DNA from: Poriferisodalis sp965116715
GTDB taxonomy: Bacteria; Actinomycetota; Acidimicrobiia; Acidimicrobiales; Poriferisodalaceae
Direction: 5' to 3'
DNA: 64,000 nucleotides
NCBI GenBank assembly: GCA_965116715.1
Contig: OZ220724.1
Span: forward strand, 2,666,001 to 2,730,000
The notes beneath the pieces were generated by a model. It was given only the letters and a program-made list of their open reading frames with translations. It was not told where the DNA came from and made no database searches. Shown here piece after piece: positions 26,601 to 35,104 of the stretch (position 1 is its first letter; each line of letters starts with the position of its first letter). The position numbers were made by a program, and so were the translations under genes.

Positions 26601-27374
26601 CTACTCCTGGTCGAGTGTGCGCTCCCCGAGGTAGCTGGCCTCGAGCACCTCGGGCCGCTGCGCCAGTTCCCCGGCAGTGCCCGACAGCGCCAGCTCGCCG
26701 TGGTTGAGCACGTAGGCCCGGTCGGTGATGGCCAGCGCGGCGTGTACGTGCTGTTCCACCAGCAGCACCGCCGTGCCGGCTTCGTCGGCGATGCGCCGCA
26801 CCACCGGCAGCAGGCGCTCCACGATGATCGGTGCGAGGCCCAGGCTCATCTCGTCCACCATCAGCAGCTTGGGGTCGGCGATCAGCTTGCAACCCAGCGC
26901 CAGCATCTGCTGCTCGCCGCCCGAGAGCAGCCCGGCGCGGCGGTCCAGCAATTCCTCCAGTGCCGGGAACCAGCCGATCACATCGGACTCGGTGACCTCG
27001 CTGTGACGGTGTCGATGCAGGCGCAGGTTCTCCGCCACGGAGAGCTGGAAGAAGATGCCGCGGTCCTCGGGCAGCAGCGCCACGCCGCGGCGGGCGATCT
27101 GGTGGGCGCTGGCATATCCGAGGGGAGCGCCGAGCACGTCGATCTCGCCGTCGATGGGCTTGAGCACCCCCGCGATGGTGAGCAGCGTGGTGGTCTTGCC
27201 GGCGCCATTGGGCCCCAGCAGCGCCACGACCTCGCCCGGATGCACATGCAGGGACAGGCCGCGCACCGCGGGGACGCCGCCCCAGCCGGCCACCAGGTTC
27301 CGAACATCCAGGGCAGGGGCCGTGACACCGTTGCCGTCAGGTGCGCTCGGCGTTTCGGTCTCGGTGGTGCTCAT
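26601..27374 (-). CDS. livF: LivF-type ABC transporter ATPase
   Basis: 257 residues. The ABC motifs are complete: Walker A GPNGAGKTTT, signature LLSGGEQQMLALG, Walker B LLMVDEMSLGLAP and the H-loop LLVEQHVHAAL. That composition is typical of LivF, the second ATPase of branched-chain amino-acid-type importers; the LivG partner domain is at the C-terminus of the fused proteins. Its start overlaps the stop of the upstream fused gene by four bases (ATGA), and a binding-protein gene follows 13 bases downstream. Being the only LivF in a duplicated set, it may serve both transporters. Confidence 0.92.
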   Translation of the reverse strand: MSTTETETPSAPDGNGVTAPALDVRNLVAGWGGVPAVRGLSLHVHPGEVVALLGPNGAGKTTTLLTIAGVLKPIDGEIDVLGAPLGYASAHQIARRGVALLPEDRGIFFQLSVAENLRLHRHRHSEVTESDVIGWFPALEELLDRRAGLLSGGEQQMLALGCKLIADPKLLMVDEMSLGLAPIIVERLLPVVRRIADEAGTAVLLVEQHVHAALAITDRAYVLNHGELALSGTAGELAQRPEVLEASYLGERTLDQE

Positions 27375-30187
27375 GCGTGAACCTCCGAACCAAGGTAGGC
27401 GTCGATGACCGCCTCGTTGGCACGAATCTCGGCGGGGGTGCCCTCGGCGATGATCTGGCCGAAATCGAGTACGTAGATGTAGTCGCAGACTTCCAGCACG
27501 AGGCCCATGTCGTGATCGATCAGCAGGATCGACACGCCGCCCTCGGCGATATCGATGATCTCCTGGCCGAGCGCCCGGCTCTCGGCGGTATCGAGGCCGG
27601 CCGCGGGTTCGTCGGCCAGCATCACGCGCGGCGAGCCGGCCAGCGCCCGCGCCACGCCGACCAGCTTCTGGCGTCCCAGCGGCAGGTCGCCGGGTCGGGC
27701 TTCTGCGTCCGCCGAGAGCCCGACGAGCTCCAGCGCCGAGTCCACACGTGCGAGGTCCACCGGTCTCTCCGGCTTGACGAAGTCCGCCAGCACCGAGCGG
27801 ACGGTGGCCCGTTCGTCGGCGACTTGCACGTTCTCACGGACCGACAGGTCGCCGAACAGCTCCAGTGACTGCCACGTGCGAGACAGCCCCATGCGTGCCC
27901 GCTGGTATGGCAGCTCCCGCGTGAGCTCAGCCCCGCAGAACACAATCTGCCCTTCGGAGGGAATGAACCCGGTCAGCGCGTCGATCATCGTGGTCTTGCC
28001 AGCGCCGTTCGGCCCGATGAGACCGACGATCTCGCCCTCACGCACACGCAGCGACGCTTCGTCGACGGCCTTGAGGCCGCCGTAGCGCACGGTCAGGCGA
28101 TCGACGCAGAGCACCTCCGGCGCGTCGACGAAGGTCGGTCGGTCCCGCACGGCCGTCGGGGGTGCGGCGTGGGCCGGTGTGCTCGGGGGCGCACCGTCTG
28201 CACCGCTCTCGCCGGCGGCCTTCGCGGCCGCTCGGGCCGCGAGCATCGCCTTCAGCTTGTCGAAGTTCTTGCGGTTCGCACCGGCGATTCCCTCGGGATT
28301 GAAGATCGCGGTCAGCACGAGGCCCACGCCGGCGAGGATCTGGTAGGCGGTGCCGAGGTCGAGGGCACGGTCGAGGATCACGAAGCCGATGCCCAGCGGG
28401 GCGAAGGCGCCGGCGACGATCGCGCCGGACACCGTGGTGATGCCGCCGAGATAGGCGAAGGCCAAGAAGCTCAGCCCGACCATCACGGTGAAGCTGTCCG
28501 CGGAGAGCTGGCCGCGGCTGTAGCCGATGAAGGCACCGCCGATGCCAGCGAGGAATGACGCGATGCCGAATGCCAGCAGCTTCGTGTTTGCGACCGAGAT
28601 GCCGATCGATGCGCCCGCGCGTTCGTTCGATCGCACCGCAAGGAATCGTCGCCCGGTGGCGCTGCGTGCCAGGTTGCCGACCAGGATTGCGCAGACCGTG
28701 ACGACGAGCAGCACGAGGATCGCGAATTCGACGCGGGCGATCGTGCGACCTTCGCGGACCCCCATGTCAAAGCCGAACAGCGTCGGGTCGGCGATGGGGT
28801 TCCCGGCCGCCTCGGCCAGCTTGGTATTCCGGAAAATGAACTTCTCCAGCGCCACGGCGCCCGCCAGGGTGACCACCGCGAGCTGGGCGCCGCGAATGCG
28901 CAACGCGGGGATGCCGACCAGCACGCCGAAGACGGTCGCCACGAGTGCTGCCAGCAGCGGCGAGACCGGGAACGGGATGCCCGCGGCGTCGCCCAGCTTG
29001 CTGAGCGCGAAACCCGCAGTGCCGGCGATGCCCGCCTGTGCCAGCGAGATCTGACCGACCAGCCCGGTGAGCACCACCAGCGACAGCATGACGATCGTGA
29101 CGATCATGCTGGTGATGATCCCGAACCGGTAGCTGCCTGAGGTCAGCGTGGCCACCACGCCGGCGCCGATCACGACCGGGGCGATCACCGCAGGTCGCAT
29201 CTTCGGCCGGTACACCTCCGGCAGGGGGTCTGCCTGCGCCGCGCCCCTGGTGGGCAGTGCATCGCCGACCACGAACAGCGCGACCACGATGACCACAAAC
29301 GGCACTGCGTCGCCAAGCCCTGTCACGGCCCATTCGGGCCACCACGACTTCGTGGTCTGGAACACCACGATCGACTGCACGACGCCGAGCCCCAGCGCTG
29401 CGGCGACCGTGACGGCGATCGACGACAGCCTCCCCACGAGCGCGGCCGCCAGTGCCGGCACGATGGCCAGCACGTAGGTCAGCGGGTTCAGAATCACCGT
29501 CGGCGAGGTCAGGATCACGATGAATCCGACGACGGTGCTCGACAGCACCCAGGTAGACCCAGCGAGCACTTGGGGCGAGAAGCGGGCGAGGCTGACAGCC
29601 CGCTCGTTCTCGGCCGAGGCCCGCGTGGCCAGGCCGAGGCGGGTGAACCGGAACCATGCCCACATCGCCACGGCAATCACCACCACGACGCCGGTCAGCC
29701 ACAGGCGATCTCGCGAGAAGCTGATGCCCGCGAAGCTCACCGACTCGTTCGGCAGGATCGGCGCGACCGCCCGCGGTGTGCTGGTGAACTGCATCACGAT
29801 CAGCGCCTGGATCGTCAGCAGCACGCCGACCGACGCCACGACGCGAGCCAAGATCGGCGCGCGCCGCAGCGGTCTGAAAACCAAGACGTGCACGAGCAGT
29901 CCGATGAGGCTGCACGACAGCACGGCCAGCACCATTGCGAGCGCGAACGGAACCGAGCCGATGCCGTCGCCGAGGCTCACCTTGTGGGGAATGATCGCCA
30001 CGGGGAGCACGAGGTCGCCGGTGCGGTTCAGTTCATCGAAGACGTACGCCCCCCACATCGCCATCGCGCCGGTGGCGAAGTTGATGATGCCGGTGCCGCG
30101 GTAGGTGATGACCACGCCCATCGAAATGGCCGCGTAGATGCTGCCGAAGCCGAGCCCGACGATGGCGAACAGGAGATACTGCTGCAC
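27371..30187 (-). CDS. fused LivH-LivM-LivG branched-chain-type ABC transporter (second copy)
   Basis: 938 residues from GTG 30187. It has the same three-part arrangement as the protein at 22314-25151 and is strongly similar throughout: QQYLLFAIVGLGFGSIYAA against DQYLLFAIVGLGSGCIYAA. The LivG part shows Walker A GPNGAGKTTM, signature DLPLGRQKLVGVAR and Walker B VMLADEPAAGLDT. The linker before the ATPase domain (about 655-690) is Ala/Pro-rich and differs most from the paralogue. It follows the binding-protein gene at 30246 and is translationally coupled to livF. Substrate unknown. Confidence 0.88.
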   Translation of the reverse strand: MQQYLLFAIVGLGFGSIYAAISMGVVITYRGTGIINFATGAMAMWGAYVFDELNRTGDLVLPVAIIPHKVSLGDGIGSVPFALAMVLAVLSCSLIGLLVHVLVFRPLRRAPILARVVASVGVLLTIQALIVMQFTSTPRAVAPILPNESVSFAGISFSRDRLWLTGVVVVIAVAMWAWFRFTRLGLATRASAENERAVSLARFSPQVLAGSTWVLSSTVVGFIVILTSPTVILNPLTYVLAIVPALAAALVGRLSSIAVTVAAALGLGVVQSIVVFQTTKSWWPEWAVTGLGDAVPFVVIVVALFVVGDALPTRGAAQADPLPEVYRPKMRPAVIAPVVIGAGVVATLTSGSYRFGIITSMIVTIVMLSLVVLTGLVGQISLAQAGIAGTAGFALSKLGDAAGIPFPVSPLLAALVATVFGVLVGIPALRIRGAQLAVVTLAGAVALEKFIFRNTKLAEAAGNPIADPTLFGFDMGVREGRTIARVEFAILVLLVVTVCAILVGNLARSATGRRFLAVRSNERAGASIGISVANTKLLAFGIASFLAGIGGAFIGYSRGQLSADSFTVMVGLSFLAFAYLGGITTVSGAIVAGAFAPLGIGFVILDRALDLGTAYQILAGVGLVLTAIFNPEGIAGANRKNFDKLKAMLAARAAAKAAGESGADGAPPSTPAHAAPPTAVRDRPTFVDAPEVLCVDRLTVRYGGLKAVDEASLRVREGEIVGLIGPNGAGKTTMIDALTGFIPSEGQIVFCGAELTRELPYQRARMGLSRTWQSLELFGDLSVRENVQVADERATVRSVLADFVKPERPVDLARVDSALELVGLSADAEARPGDLPLGRQKLVGVARALAGSPRVMLADEPAAGLDTAESRALGQEIIDIAEGGVSILLIDHDMGLVLEVCDYIYVLDFGQIIAEGTPAEIRANEAVIDAYLGSEVHA

Positions 30188-30245
30188 GTCGTGGGTGCCG
30201 AAGCGTCAGTTCTTGTCGGTCAGAGTGCTCTGCGGTGCTCCGGGG

Positions 30246-31652
30246 CTAGAAGCCGCTGTGTTCGAACGCGTCGATGAAGCCGTCGCCGACCAGGACGCGC
30301 CCGATGGTGCCGTCGTCTCTCTCGGCGATCTGCCACACGGCGATCTCAGACTTGCAGGCGGACGATTCGGCCGGCCACGGCTCCTCGCCGCAGCGATGAT
30401 TCGGGCCGAACCAGCCAGGTGTCTCGCCGGCGTTCTTGAAGGCATGAAGCACCGCTTCGGCGGTCATCGGGCCCTCGATCCTCTCGAGGATGATCTCCAT
30501 CGCACGCCACGCGGAGTACGGCGCAACCGCGAAGCCCTCGATGTGGGCTTCATGCCCGGCGGCGGTCATCAGCTCGACGTACTCGGCAATCTGCGCCTGG
30601 ATCTCAGGCGGCGCGGATGCAGCAGTTGAGGGGAAGAACACGTCACTCTGGGTGTAGGTGCCGATCGCAGCCGCTCCCAGGATCGGGATGTAGAAGCTGC
30701 ACGAGCCCGCGAACACCGGCTTGTCGTATCCGCTGGCAGCAGCCGCGCCGACCATGCCGATGCAACCCGGCTCGGTGAGCTGGCCCCAGACGCCGTCAAC
30801 GCCAGCCGCCTGCGCGGTGGCGATCGCCGCCGTCCAGTCGGGCGCTGCGGGGTCCACCAGGATGCCCTCCCACTCGATGCCGTGATGCTCCATGATCGGG
30901 TTGCTGGTCGCGTCCATGAAGGCGTTCCCCGCAGGAGTGTCCTCGAGGATCACAGCGATGTGGTCGATGCCGAGGTCGGCGAAGGTCTTCGCCGGTCCGA
31001 CTGCGTACGCGCCCGCGGCGGAGTGCATCAGGACTGCGCCGGGCGAGTTCTGCTCGGTGACACCCCAAGCGTGCGACGAGATGTAGGGGATGCCCGCCTC
31101 GACCCACAGGTTGATTGCGGCCTCCGATGCCACCTCGATGCCCATGTAGGCGAGCACCACGTCGGCTTCGATCAGCTGGTTGGCGCAGTTGATCGCGCTC
31201 TCGGGCGTGCCATCGGACAAGCAGAGGACGGTCTCGATCATCGCCCCGTTGATGCCGCCGCTGTCGTTGATGAACTGGATCGCCACCTCGCCGCCGGTGC
31301 GGAACTCGGGCAGCGCGAACGCAGCGCCCTCGTTGTTCACGTAGCCGATCTTGATGACCTCGCCGGTGCGGTCGATGGCGGCCATGTCGTCATCGGCCAT
31401 GTCGTCGGCGTCGTCGGCCATGTCGTCATCGGCCATGTCGTCGGCGTCGTCGGCCATGTCCTCGTCGGCCATGTCGTCGGCGTCGTCGGCCATGTCCTCG
31501 TCGGCCATGTCGTCGTCCGCTGGCTCTGTGGCAGTTGCAGTGGCCGTAGCGTCGTCGGCCGCACCGTCATCGTCAGAGTCATCGGCGCACGCAGCGGCGA
31601 TGAGGCTGAACGCAAAGAGCAGCGCCAGCAGGCGAAGCAGTCGTGAATTCAT
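30246..31652 (-). CDS. ABC transporter substrate-binding lipoprotein with Met/Asp repeat linker
   Basis: 468 residues, first gene of the five-gene transport series. The signal ends at FSLIAAAC (Cys about 22). Then comes a linker of about 70 residues made of acidic DDMADDDMADDA-type repeats, encoded by 36-bp tandem repeats. The type-I binding domain starts at TGEVIKIGYVNNEGA and matches the paralogue at 25220-26587 segment for segment (for example AAAASGYDKPVFAGSC). The linker is the main difference and may serve as a spacer through a cell-surface layer or bind cations through Asp and Met; both ideas are inference. Confidence 0.9.
   Translation of the reverse strand: MNSRLLRLLALLFAFSLIAAACADDSDDDGAADDATATATATEPADDDMADEDMADDADDMADEDMADDADDMADDDMADDADDMADDDMAAIDRTGEVIKIGYVNNEGAAFALPEFRTGGEVAIQFINDSGGINGAMIETVLCLSDGTPESAINCANQLIEADVVLAYMGIEVASEAAINLWVEAGIPYISSHAWGVTEQNSPGAVLMHSAAGAYAVGPAKTFADLGIDHIAVILEDTPAGNAFMDATSNPIMEHHGIEWEGILVDPAAPDWTAAIATAQAAGVDGVWGQLTEPGCIGMVGAAAASGYDKPVFAGSCSFYIPILGAAAIGTYTQSDVFFPSTAASAPPEIQAQIAEYVELMTAAGHEAHIEGFAVAPYSAWRAMEIILERIEGPMTAEAVLHAFKNAGETPGWFGPNHRCGEEPWPAESSACKSEIAVWQIAERDDGTIGRVLVGDGFIDAFEHSGF
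31381..31515. repeat. 36-bp minisatellite coding an acidic Met/Asp linker
   Basis: Units start at 31381, 31417, 31453 and 31489 (the last partial). Each opens GCCATGTCGTCATCG or the variant GCCATGTCCTCGTCG. The length is a multiple of three, so unit gain or loss would keep the binding protein in frame and only change linker length. Confidence 0.85.
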
Positions 31653-31817
31653 CGAGTCCCCCGATTCTTGGTCCGCCCGCCGAAGGCTGCGCGTGGAGCC
31701 CGCGCAACGGTCGTCGCGCCGAGCGAACGCAGCCGATCCTATGTCGCGCCGCGGTGCCGCATCGCACCCCCCATGGCTCGGCGCGCTTCACCCTGAAAGG
31801 GTCCAGCCGGCGCGGAC

Positions 31818-32438
31818 ATGACAGCCATGATGGCTGTCTGCATGGCCGCTGCCCATGACGAGGATTGGTTCCGGAGCCTCTATGCCGAGGCCTACCGGCC
31901 GCTGCTGGCCTATGCCCGCCGCCGGGCCGATCGGGCCACTGCCGACGAGGTCGTCGCTGACACGTTCTTGACCGCGTGGCGCCGGCGAGACGATATTCCC
32001 GACGGCGCAGAGCGCCCGTGGCTCTTCGGCGTGGCGCGCAACATGATCCGCAATGCGGCACGCGCGAGCCATCGACGCGAGATGGTGCAGCATCGGCTTC
32101 GCGTCGCGCATCCAGCTGAGACGATCGAGATGGTCGAGCCCGAAATCGACGACCGCGCGGCGCTGCTCCGCTCCGCTCTCGGCGACCTGTCGGAGGCCGA
32201 TCGTGAGGTGCTGATGCTGGTGGCCTGGGAGGAACTCAGCCACGCCGAGATCGGCGCGGTTCTGGGCATCTCGGCCAACGCTTCGGCGATCCGTGTTCAC
32301 CGGGCGCGCAAGCGCCTCGCGACTCGTCTCGATCGACTCGAACGTGCAGGCGAGGCGGGGGCCGGCGAAGAGAACGTGAAAGAGCTGCGCCGTCGCGGAC
32401 AGGCAGCGGGCGAACCTGACGAAAGGAAGGCACGATGA
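31818..32438 (+). CDS. ECF-type RNA polymerase sigma factor
   Basis: 206 residues (less if a later ATG at 31827, 31830 or 31842 is used). Region 2 is seen as FRSLYAEAYRPLLAYARRR with TADEVVADTFLTAWRRRDD and ERPWLFGVARNMIRNAARA, covering core binding and -10 recognition. Region 4 is LGDLSEADREVLMLVAWEELSHAEIGAVLGISANASAIRVHRARKRL, a complete helix-turn-helix for the -35 element. Its stop overlaps the start of the next gene (ATGA), which encodes a single-TM protein that may act as its regulator. A hairpin overlaps the first start codons. Confidence 0.9.
   Translation: MTAMMAVCMAAAHDEDWFRSLYAEAYRPLLAYARRRADRATADEVVADTFLTAWRRRDDIPDGAERPWLFGVARNMIRNAARASHRREMVQHRLRVAHPAETIEMVEPEIDDRAALLRSALGDLSEADREVLMLVAWEELSHAEIGAVLGISANASAIRVHRARKRLATRLDRLERAGEAGAGEENVKELRRRGQAAGEPDERKAR
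31820..31838. promoter_or_regulatory. perfect hairpin across the sigma-factor start codons
   Basis: Arms GACAGCCAT and ATGGCTGTC of 9 bp each surround a single base. The repeat begins inside the first candidate ATG (31818) and covers the next two. It could fold in the mRNA to limit initiation, serve as an operator, or mean that the real start is ATG 31842 with the palindrome upstream of it. Confidence 0.45.
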
Positions 32439-33400
32439 CCGGTACCGAAGTCCACGACGAGCTGCTCGACGAGCTGCGCCGGGCCAACCCGGTCAGTGTC
32501 GATGGGCTTGCATCACCGTCTGATCCGGGACCTGCCCATTCGCTGGAGATGATCCTGGCCGACACCGGCGATCCGCATCAGCGGGGCCGGGCGGCTCACC
32601 GGTCGCGCAGGATGTCCCGATTCAGTCCACCTGCTCGCCAGCGGTGGATCAACGTCGCAGCCGCCGCCGCGGTCATCGCTGTTGTCGCCGCTGCGACAGT
32701 CGTCGTCTATGACAGCAGCACCGGTCGCGATGCCACTGCCGCGGTGCATCAGGCCGTCGAGGCCACCATCGCCGTGAGCGACTCAGCCACGTCGCAGACG
32801 ACGGTCACCTTCGATTTCGACGACCTCGCCGAGCCGTGGGAGATGACGATCGAGGCGATCTTCTCGGAAGGCAACGTCGGGTACGCGGTGATCTCCGGGC
32901 CCGCAGTGCCGGAGATGGGCATCCCGGACATGGGTTCCTATTCCGAAATCGTTATTGGTGATCTGGCGTTCCGTTCGATCGCGAACGAACCATGGGAAGG
33001 TCCAACTTCGGTGCCTCCCGGAGCAAGCGGGCCGGGCGCAGCCATCCTGTCGAATTTGACGTTCGGCGTCACCATCGACGACGTCGGCGATCTCTACGAG
33101 TTCGTCGACCTCGGGCGGGAGGACCGCGATGGCGTAGCAGTGTCGCACTACCGCACCTACACCACCCCGGCTGGTGCAGGAGCAGGATTCATGCTGTCGT
33201 TCGGCATGTTCGTGATGATGACGGACCAGGAGCCGGCCGAACAGCTGGACCGCGTCCAGCTCGACGTGTGGGTGGACGGCGACGACCTGATCCGGCGGGT
33301 GGGTTACACCGCCGAGATGGACGGCATCGGCTCATTCAGCGTGGTGACCGATTGGGACGACTTCGGCGAAGCACCGCCGATAACTGCGCCCGTGAGCTGA
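32435..33400 (+). CDS. membrane-anchored partner of the ECF sigma factor (putative anti-sigma)
   Basis: 321 residues, ATG 32435 with GAAAGGAAGG upstream and a four-base overlap with the sigma gene. Residues about 1-70 are hydrophilic and cytoplasmic, one TM helix lies at about 72-92 (VAAAAAVIAVVAAATVVVY), and about 225 residues are outside. The exterior begins AAVHQAVEATIAVSDSATSQTTV and resembles the lipid-carrier-like folds (LppX/LprG-like) found in actinobacterial exported proteins; that similarity is weak. Position and topology fit an anti-sigma factor, but there is no zinc-binding HxxxCxxC motif. It could sense an envelope signal. Confidence 0.55.
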   Translation: MTGTEVHDELLDELRRANPVSVDGLASPSDPGPAHSLEMILADTGDPHQRGRAAHRSRRMSRFSPPARQRWINVAAAAAVIAVVAAATVVVYDSSTGRDATAAVHQAVEATIAVSDSATSQTTVTFDFDDLAEPWEMTIEAIFSEGNVGYAVISGPAVPEMGIPDMGSYSEIVIGDLAFRSIANEPWEGPTSVPPGASGPGAAILSNLTFGVTIDDVGDLYEFVDLGREDRDGVAVSHYRTYTTPAGAGAGFMLSFGMFVMMTDQEPAEQLDRVQLDVWVDGDDLIRRVGYTAEMDGIGSFSVVTDWDDFGEAPPITAPVS

Positions 33401-33530
33401 GCTCCGTCATTGCGGCGGCTGGATGGCCTGCGACATGGGCAGAGCAGGAGTGGGCGACAGCGCGGTCCGGCTGTAATGATGAGCGCCGAATTTGCAGCCG
33501 GCCGGGCCGGTGCAGCGACGAGGGCGGGTC

Positions 33531-34682
33531 ATGGAGATTCACGGGACGTGCAAAGAAGGCTTCGAGGCGGTCCGCGACGCCTTCGAGCGGAATTTCGCCG
33601 AAGGCCTTGAAGTGGGCGCAGCGGCGGCAGTGACCTTCGAAGGCGAATCTGTGGTGGACATCTGGGCCGGAGACGCCGACCCGTACGGCACCCCGTGGGA
33701 CCGCGACACGATCGTCAACGTGTACTCCACCACCAAGACCATGGCGGCTACCTGCATGCTTGCTCTGGCCGATCGCGGCGAGCTGGATTTCGATGCACCC
33801 GTGTGCGAGTACTGGCCCGAATTCGCCCAGAACGGCAAGCAGGGCGTGCTGGTGAGCCATGTCATGTCGCACACCGCTGGGCTGCCCGGATTCGTGCCGC
33901 CGGTAACGGCTGCGGATCTGTACGACCTCGACGCCGTCGCCGAGCGGCTGGCCGCTGCGGAGCTGTGGTTTGAGCCCGGCTCCAAGTCGGCGTATCACGC
34001 CGTCACCCAAGGCAACCTCGAAGGCGAGATCCTGTACCGCATCACCGGCAAACGCATGGCCGACTGGTTCCGCGACGAGATCGCCGGGCCGCTGGGTGCG
34101 GACTTCTGGATGAGCCTGCCTGCCTCGGAGGATCACCGAGTGGGTGAGCTGCTGCCGCCCCCCTCGCTGCTGGAGGTCCTCGAAGCGGCCGGCGTGCCGA
34201 TCGACCCCGATTCGATCGCTGTGCGCACCTTGACGAGCTGCGCGCTCGACGGCACCGAGCCTCGCACGCGTGCATGGAGAGCGGCCGAGATCCCCGCAGC
34301 GGGCGGGATCGGCAATGCCCGTGCGGTCGCGCGGATCCTCTCGATGCTGGCCTGCGGCGGCGAAGTCGACGGCGTGCGGATCATGTCCGAGGCCGGGGCG
34401 CGCAAGGGCCTCGAAGAGCAGACCGACGGCATCGACGAGGTGCTGCTGCTTCATCTGCGCCACGGCCTGGGGTTCGCTCGCGAGCTCGACGGTTGGGTGA
34501 CCAGCCCGAACCCGAACCACATGCACTGGGGCGGCTGGGGCGGTTCCATTGCCGTGGTGGATTTCGATGTGCGAGCGTCGGTGGCCTACGTGATGAACAG
34601 GATGGATGCTGCCATCACGGGCGATCCGCGGGGCGGGCGCATCGTGGACGCCGCGTTCGCCAGCATCGCGGCCGCGGGCTGA
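33531..34682 (+). CDS. beta-lactamase-family serine hydrolase (class C-like esterase)
   Basis: 383 residues from ATG 33531. The nucleophile motif S-x-x-K reads STTK (in NVYSTTKTM, about residue 66) and the tyrosine motif lies in KSAYHAVTQGNLEG; a C-terminal HWGGWGGS replaces the KTG box. This set fits esterase-like members (EstB/LACTB type) rather than antibiotic-hydrolysing enzymes. There is no signal peptide, so it is cytoplasmic. It stands alone between the sigma operon and a decayed gene. Substrate unknown. Confidence 0.85.
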   Translation: MEIHGTCKEGFEAVRDAFERNFAEGLEVGAAAAVTFEGESVVDIWAGDADPYGTPWDRDTIVNVYSTTKTMAATCMLALADRGELDFDAPVCEYWPEFAQNGKQGVLVSHVMSHTAGLPGFVPPVTAADLYDLDAVAERLAAAELWFEPGSKSAYHAVTQGNLEGEILYRITGKRMADWFRDEIAGPLGADFWMSLPASEDHRVGELLPPPSLLEVLEAAGVPIDPDSIAVRTLTSCALDGTEPRTRAWRAAEIPAAGGIGNARAVARILSMLACGGEVDGVRIMSEAGARKGLEEQTDGIDEVLLLHLRHGLGFARELDGWVTSPNPNHMHWGGWGGSIAVVDFDVRASVAYVMNRMDAAITGDPRGGRIVDAAFASIAAAG

Positions 34683-34738
34683 ACGCGCCGGACGCGGCAC
34701 ACTACGAGCCTCTCCGCCGCTTCTCGAAGGGACCCCAC

Positions 34739-34840
34739 ATGCGTTTCAGCATCTTCTACGGGCACCAGTTGCCTCGCCCCTAGGACGACGGCGCCAAGGC
34801 CCGGATAGTCCGAGATGGGCTTCGCCAAGCTGACCGCCAC
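34739..34840 (+). pseudogene. remnant of a luciferase-like monooxygenase gene
   Basis: After AAGGGA, an ATG at 34739 reads MRFSIFYGHQLPRP and then TAG, followed in the same frame by DDGAKARIVRDGLRQADR. Luciferase-like (LLM) proteins commonly start MRFSIFYEHQLPRPWDD, so the TAG replaces the Trp codon. Nothing recognisable continues past about 34840. It is a truncated gene, the third LLM locus of the window. The rest of the gap to 35104 holds a palindrome, alternative start codons and the poly-G tract described separately. Confidence 0.6.
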
Positions 34841-34960
34841 GGTGCAGGCCGCCGTCGGTCAGACCTGGGCGCCGAATCGACGCTCGAGCCCAAAGGACGC
34901 ATCGGTGGCCGAGCGGGTTGCGGTGCAAGGGGCGCGGCGGGCGCTGTGCTCACAGCTATG

Positions 34961-34977
34961 TTTGTGTGATTCACAAA
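34961..34977. promoter_or_regulatory. TTTGTG/CACAAA palindrome in the leader of the delta-60 gene
   Basis: Arms TTTGTG and CACAAA flank five bases in the most AT-rich stretch of the gap, ending four bases before ATG 34981. It may be an operator or part of a promoter for the repeat-protein gene. A CRP-like TGTG...CACA look is noted, but one match is not proof. Confidence 0.4.
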
Positions 34978-35065
34978 TCTATGAAGTTCATTGATTCACT
35001 GGGAAGTGCGATGCGCTACAGAACTTTCGGATCTCAAGCGGGCGTAGCGACAAGCTGTCGTAGTC

Positions 35066-35080
35066 GGGGGGGGGGGGGGG
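35066..35080 (+). repeat. 15-G homopolymer, candidate phase-variation tract
   Basis: Fifteen consecutive G residues interrupt the leader of the delta-60 gene. Upstream, ATG 34981 and ATG 35011 (GGGAAG four bases before the latter) read one frame into the tract. Downstream, a hydrophobic signal-peptide core reads in another. With 14 G (or 11 or 17) the frames join and give an Arg-containing n-region, the hydrophobic core and a cleavage site at DAQTA. With 15 G they do not. Either the switch is in the off state here, or the count is an assembly error. Confidence 0.75.
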
Positions 35081-35104
35081 CTGGAGGCGTGGCTGGCGGT
35101 CGTC

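Noticed and set aside
33336..34700. 454-codon open frame on the minus strand
   Set aside because: It is antisense to the serine hydrolase; composition is Arg/His/Gly-rich with no domain, typical of shadows in GC-rich genes.
34819..35004. Short open frame starting MGFAKLTATVQ
   Set aside because: No ribosome site, no recognisable domain, and it runs through the palindromic leader of the delta-60 gene.
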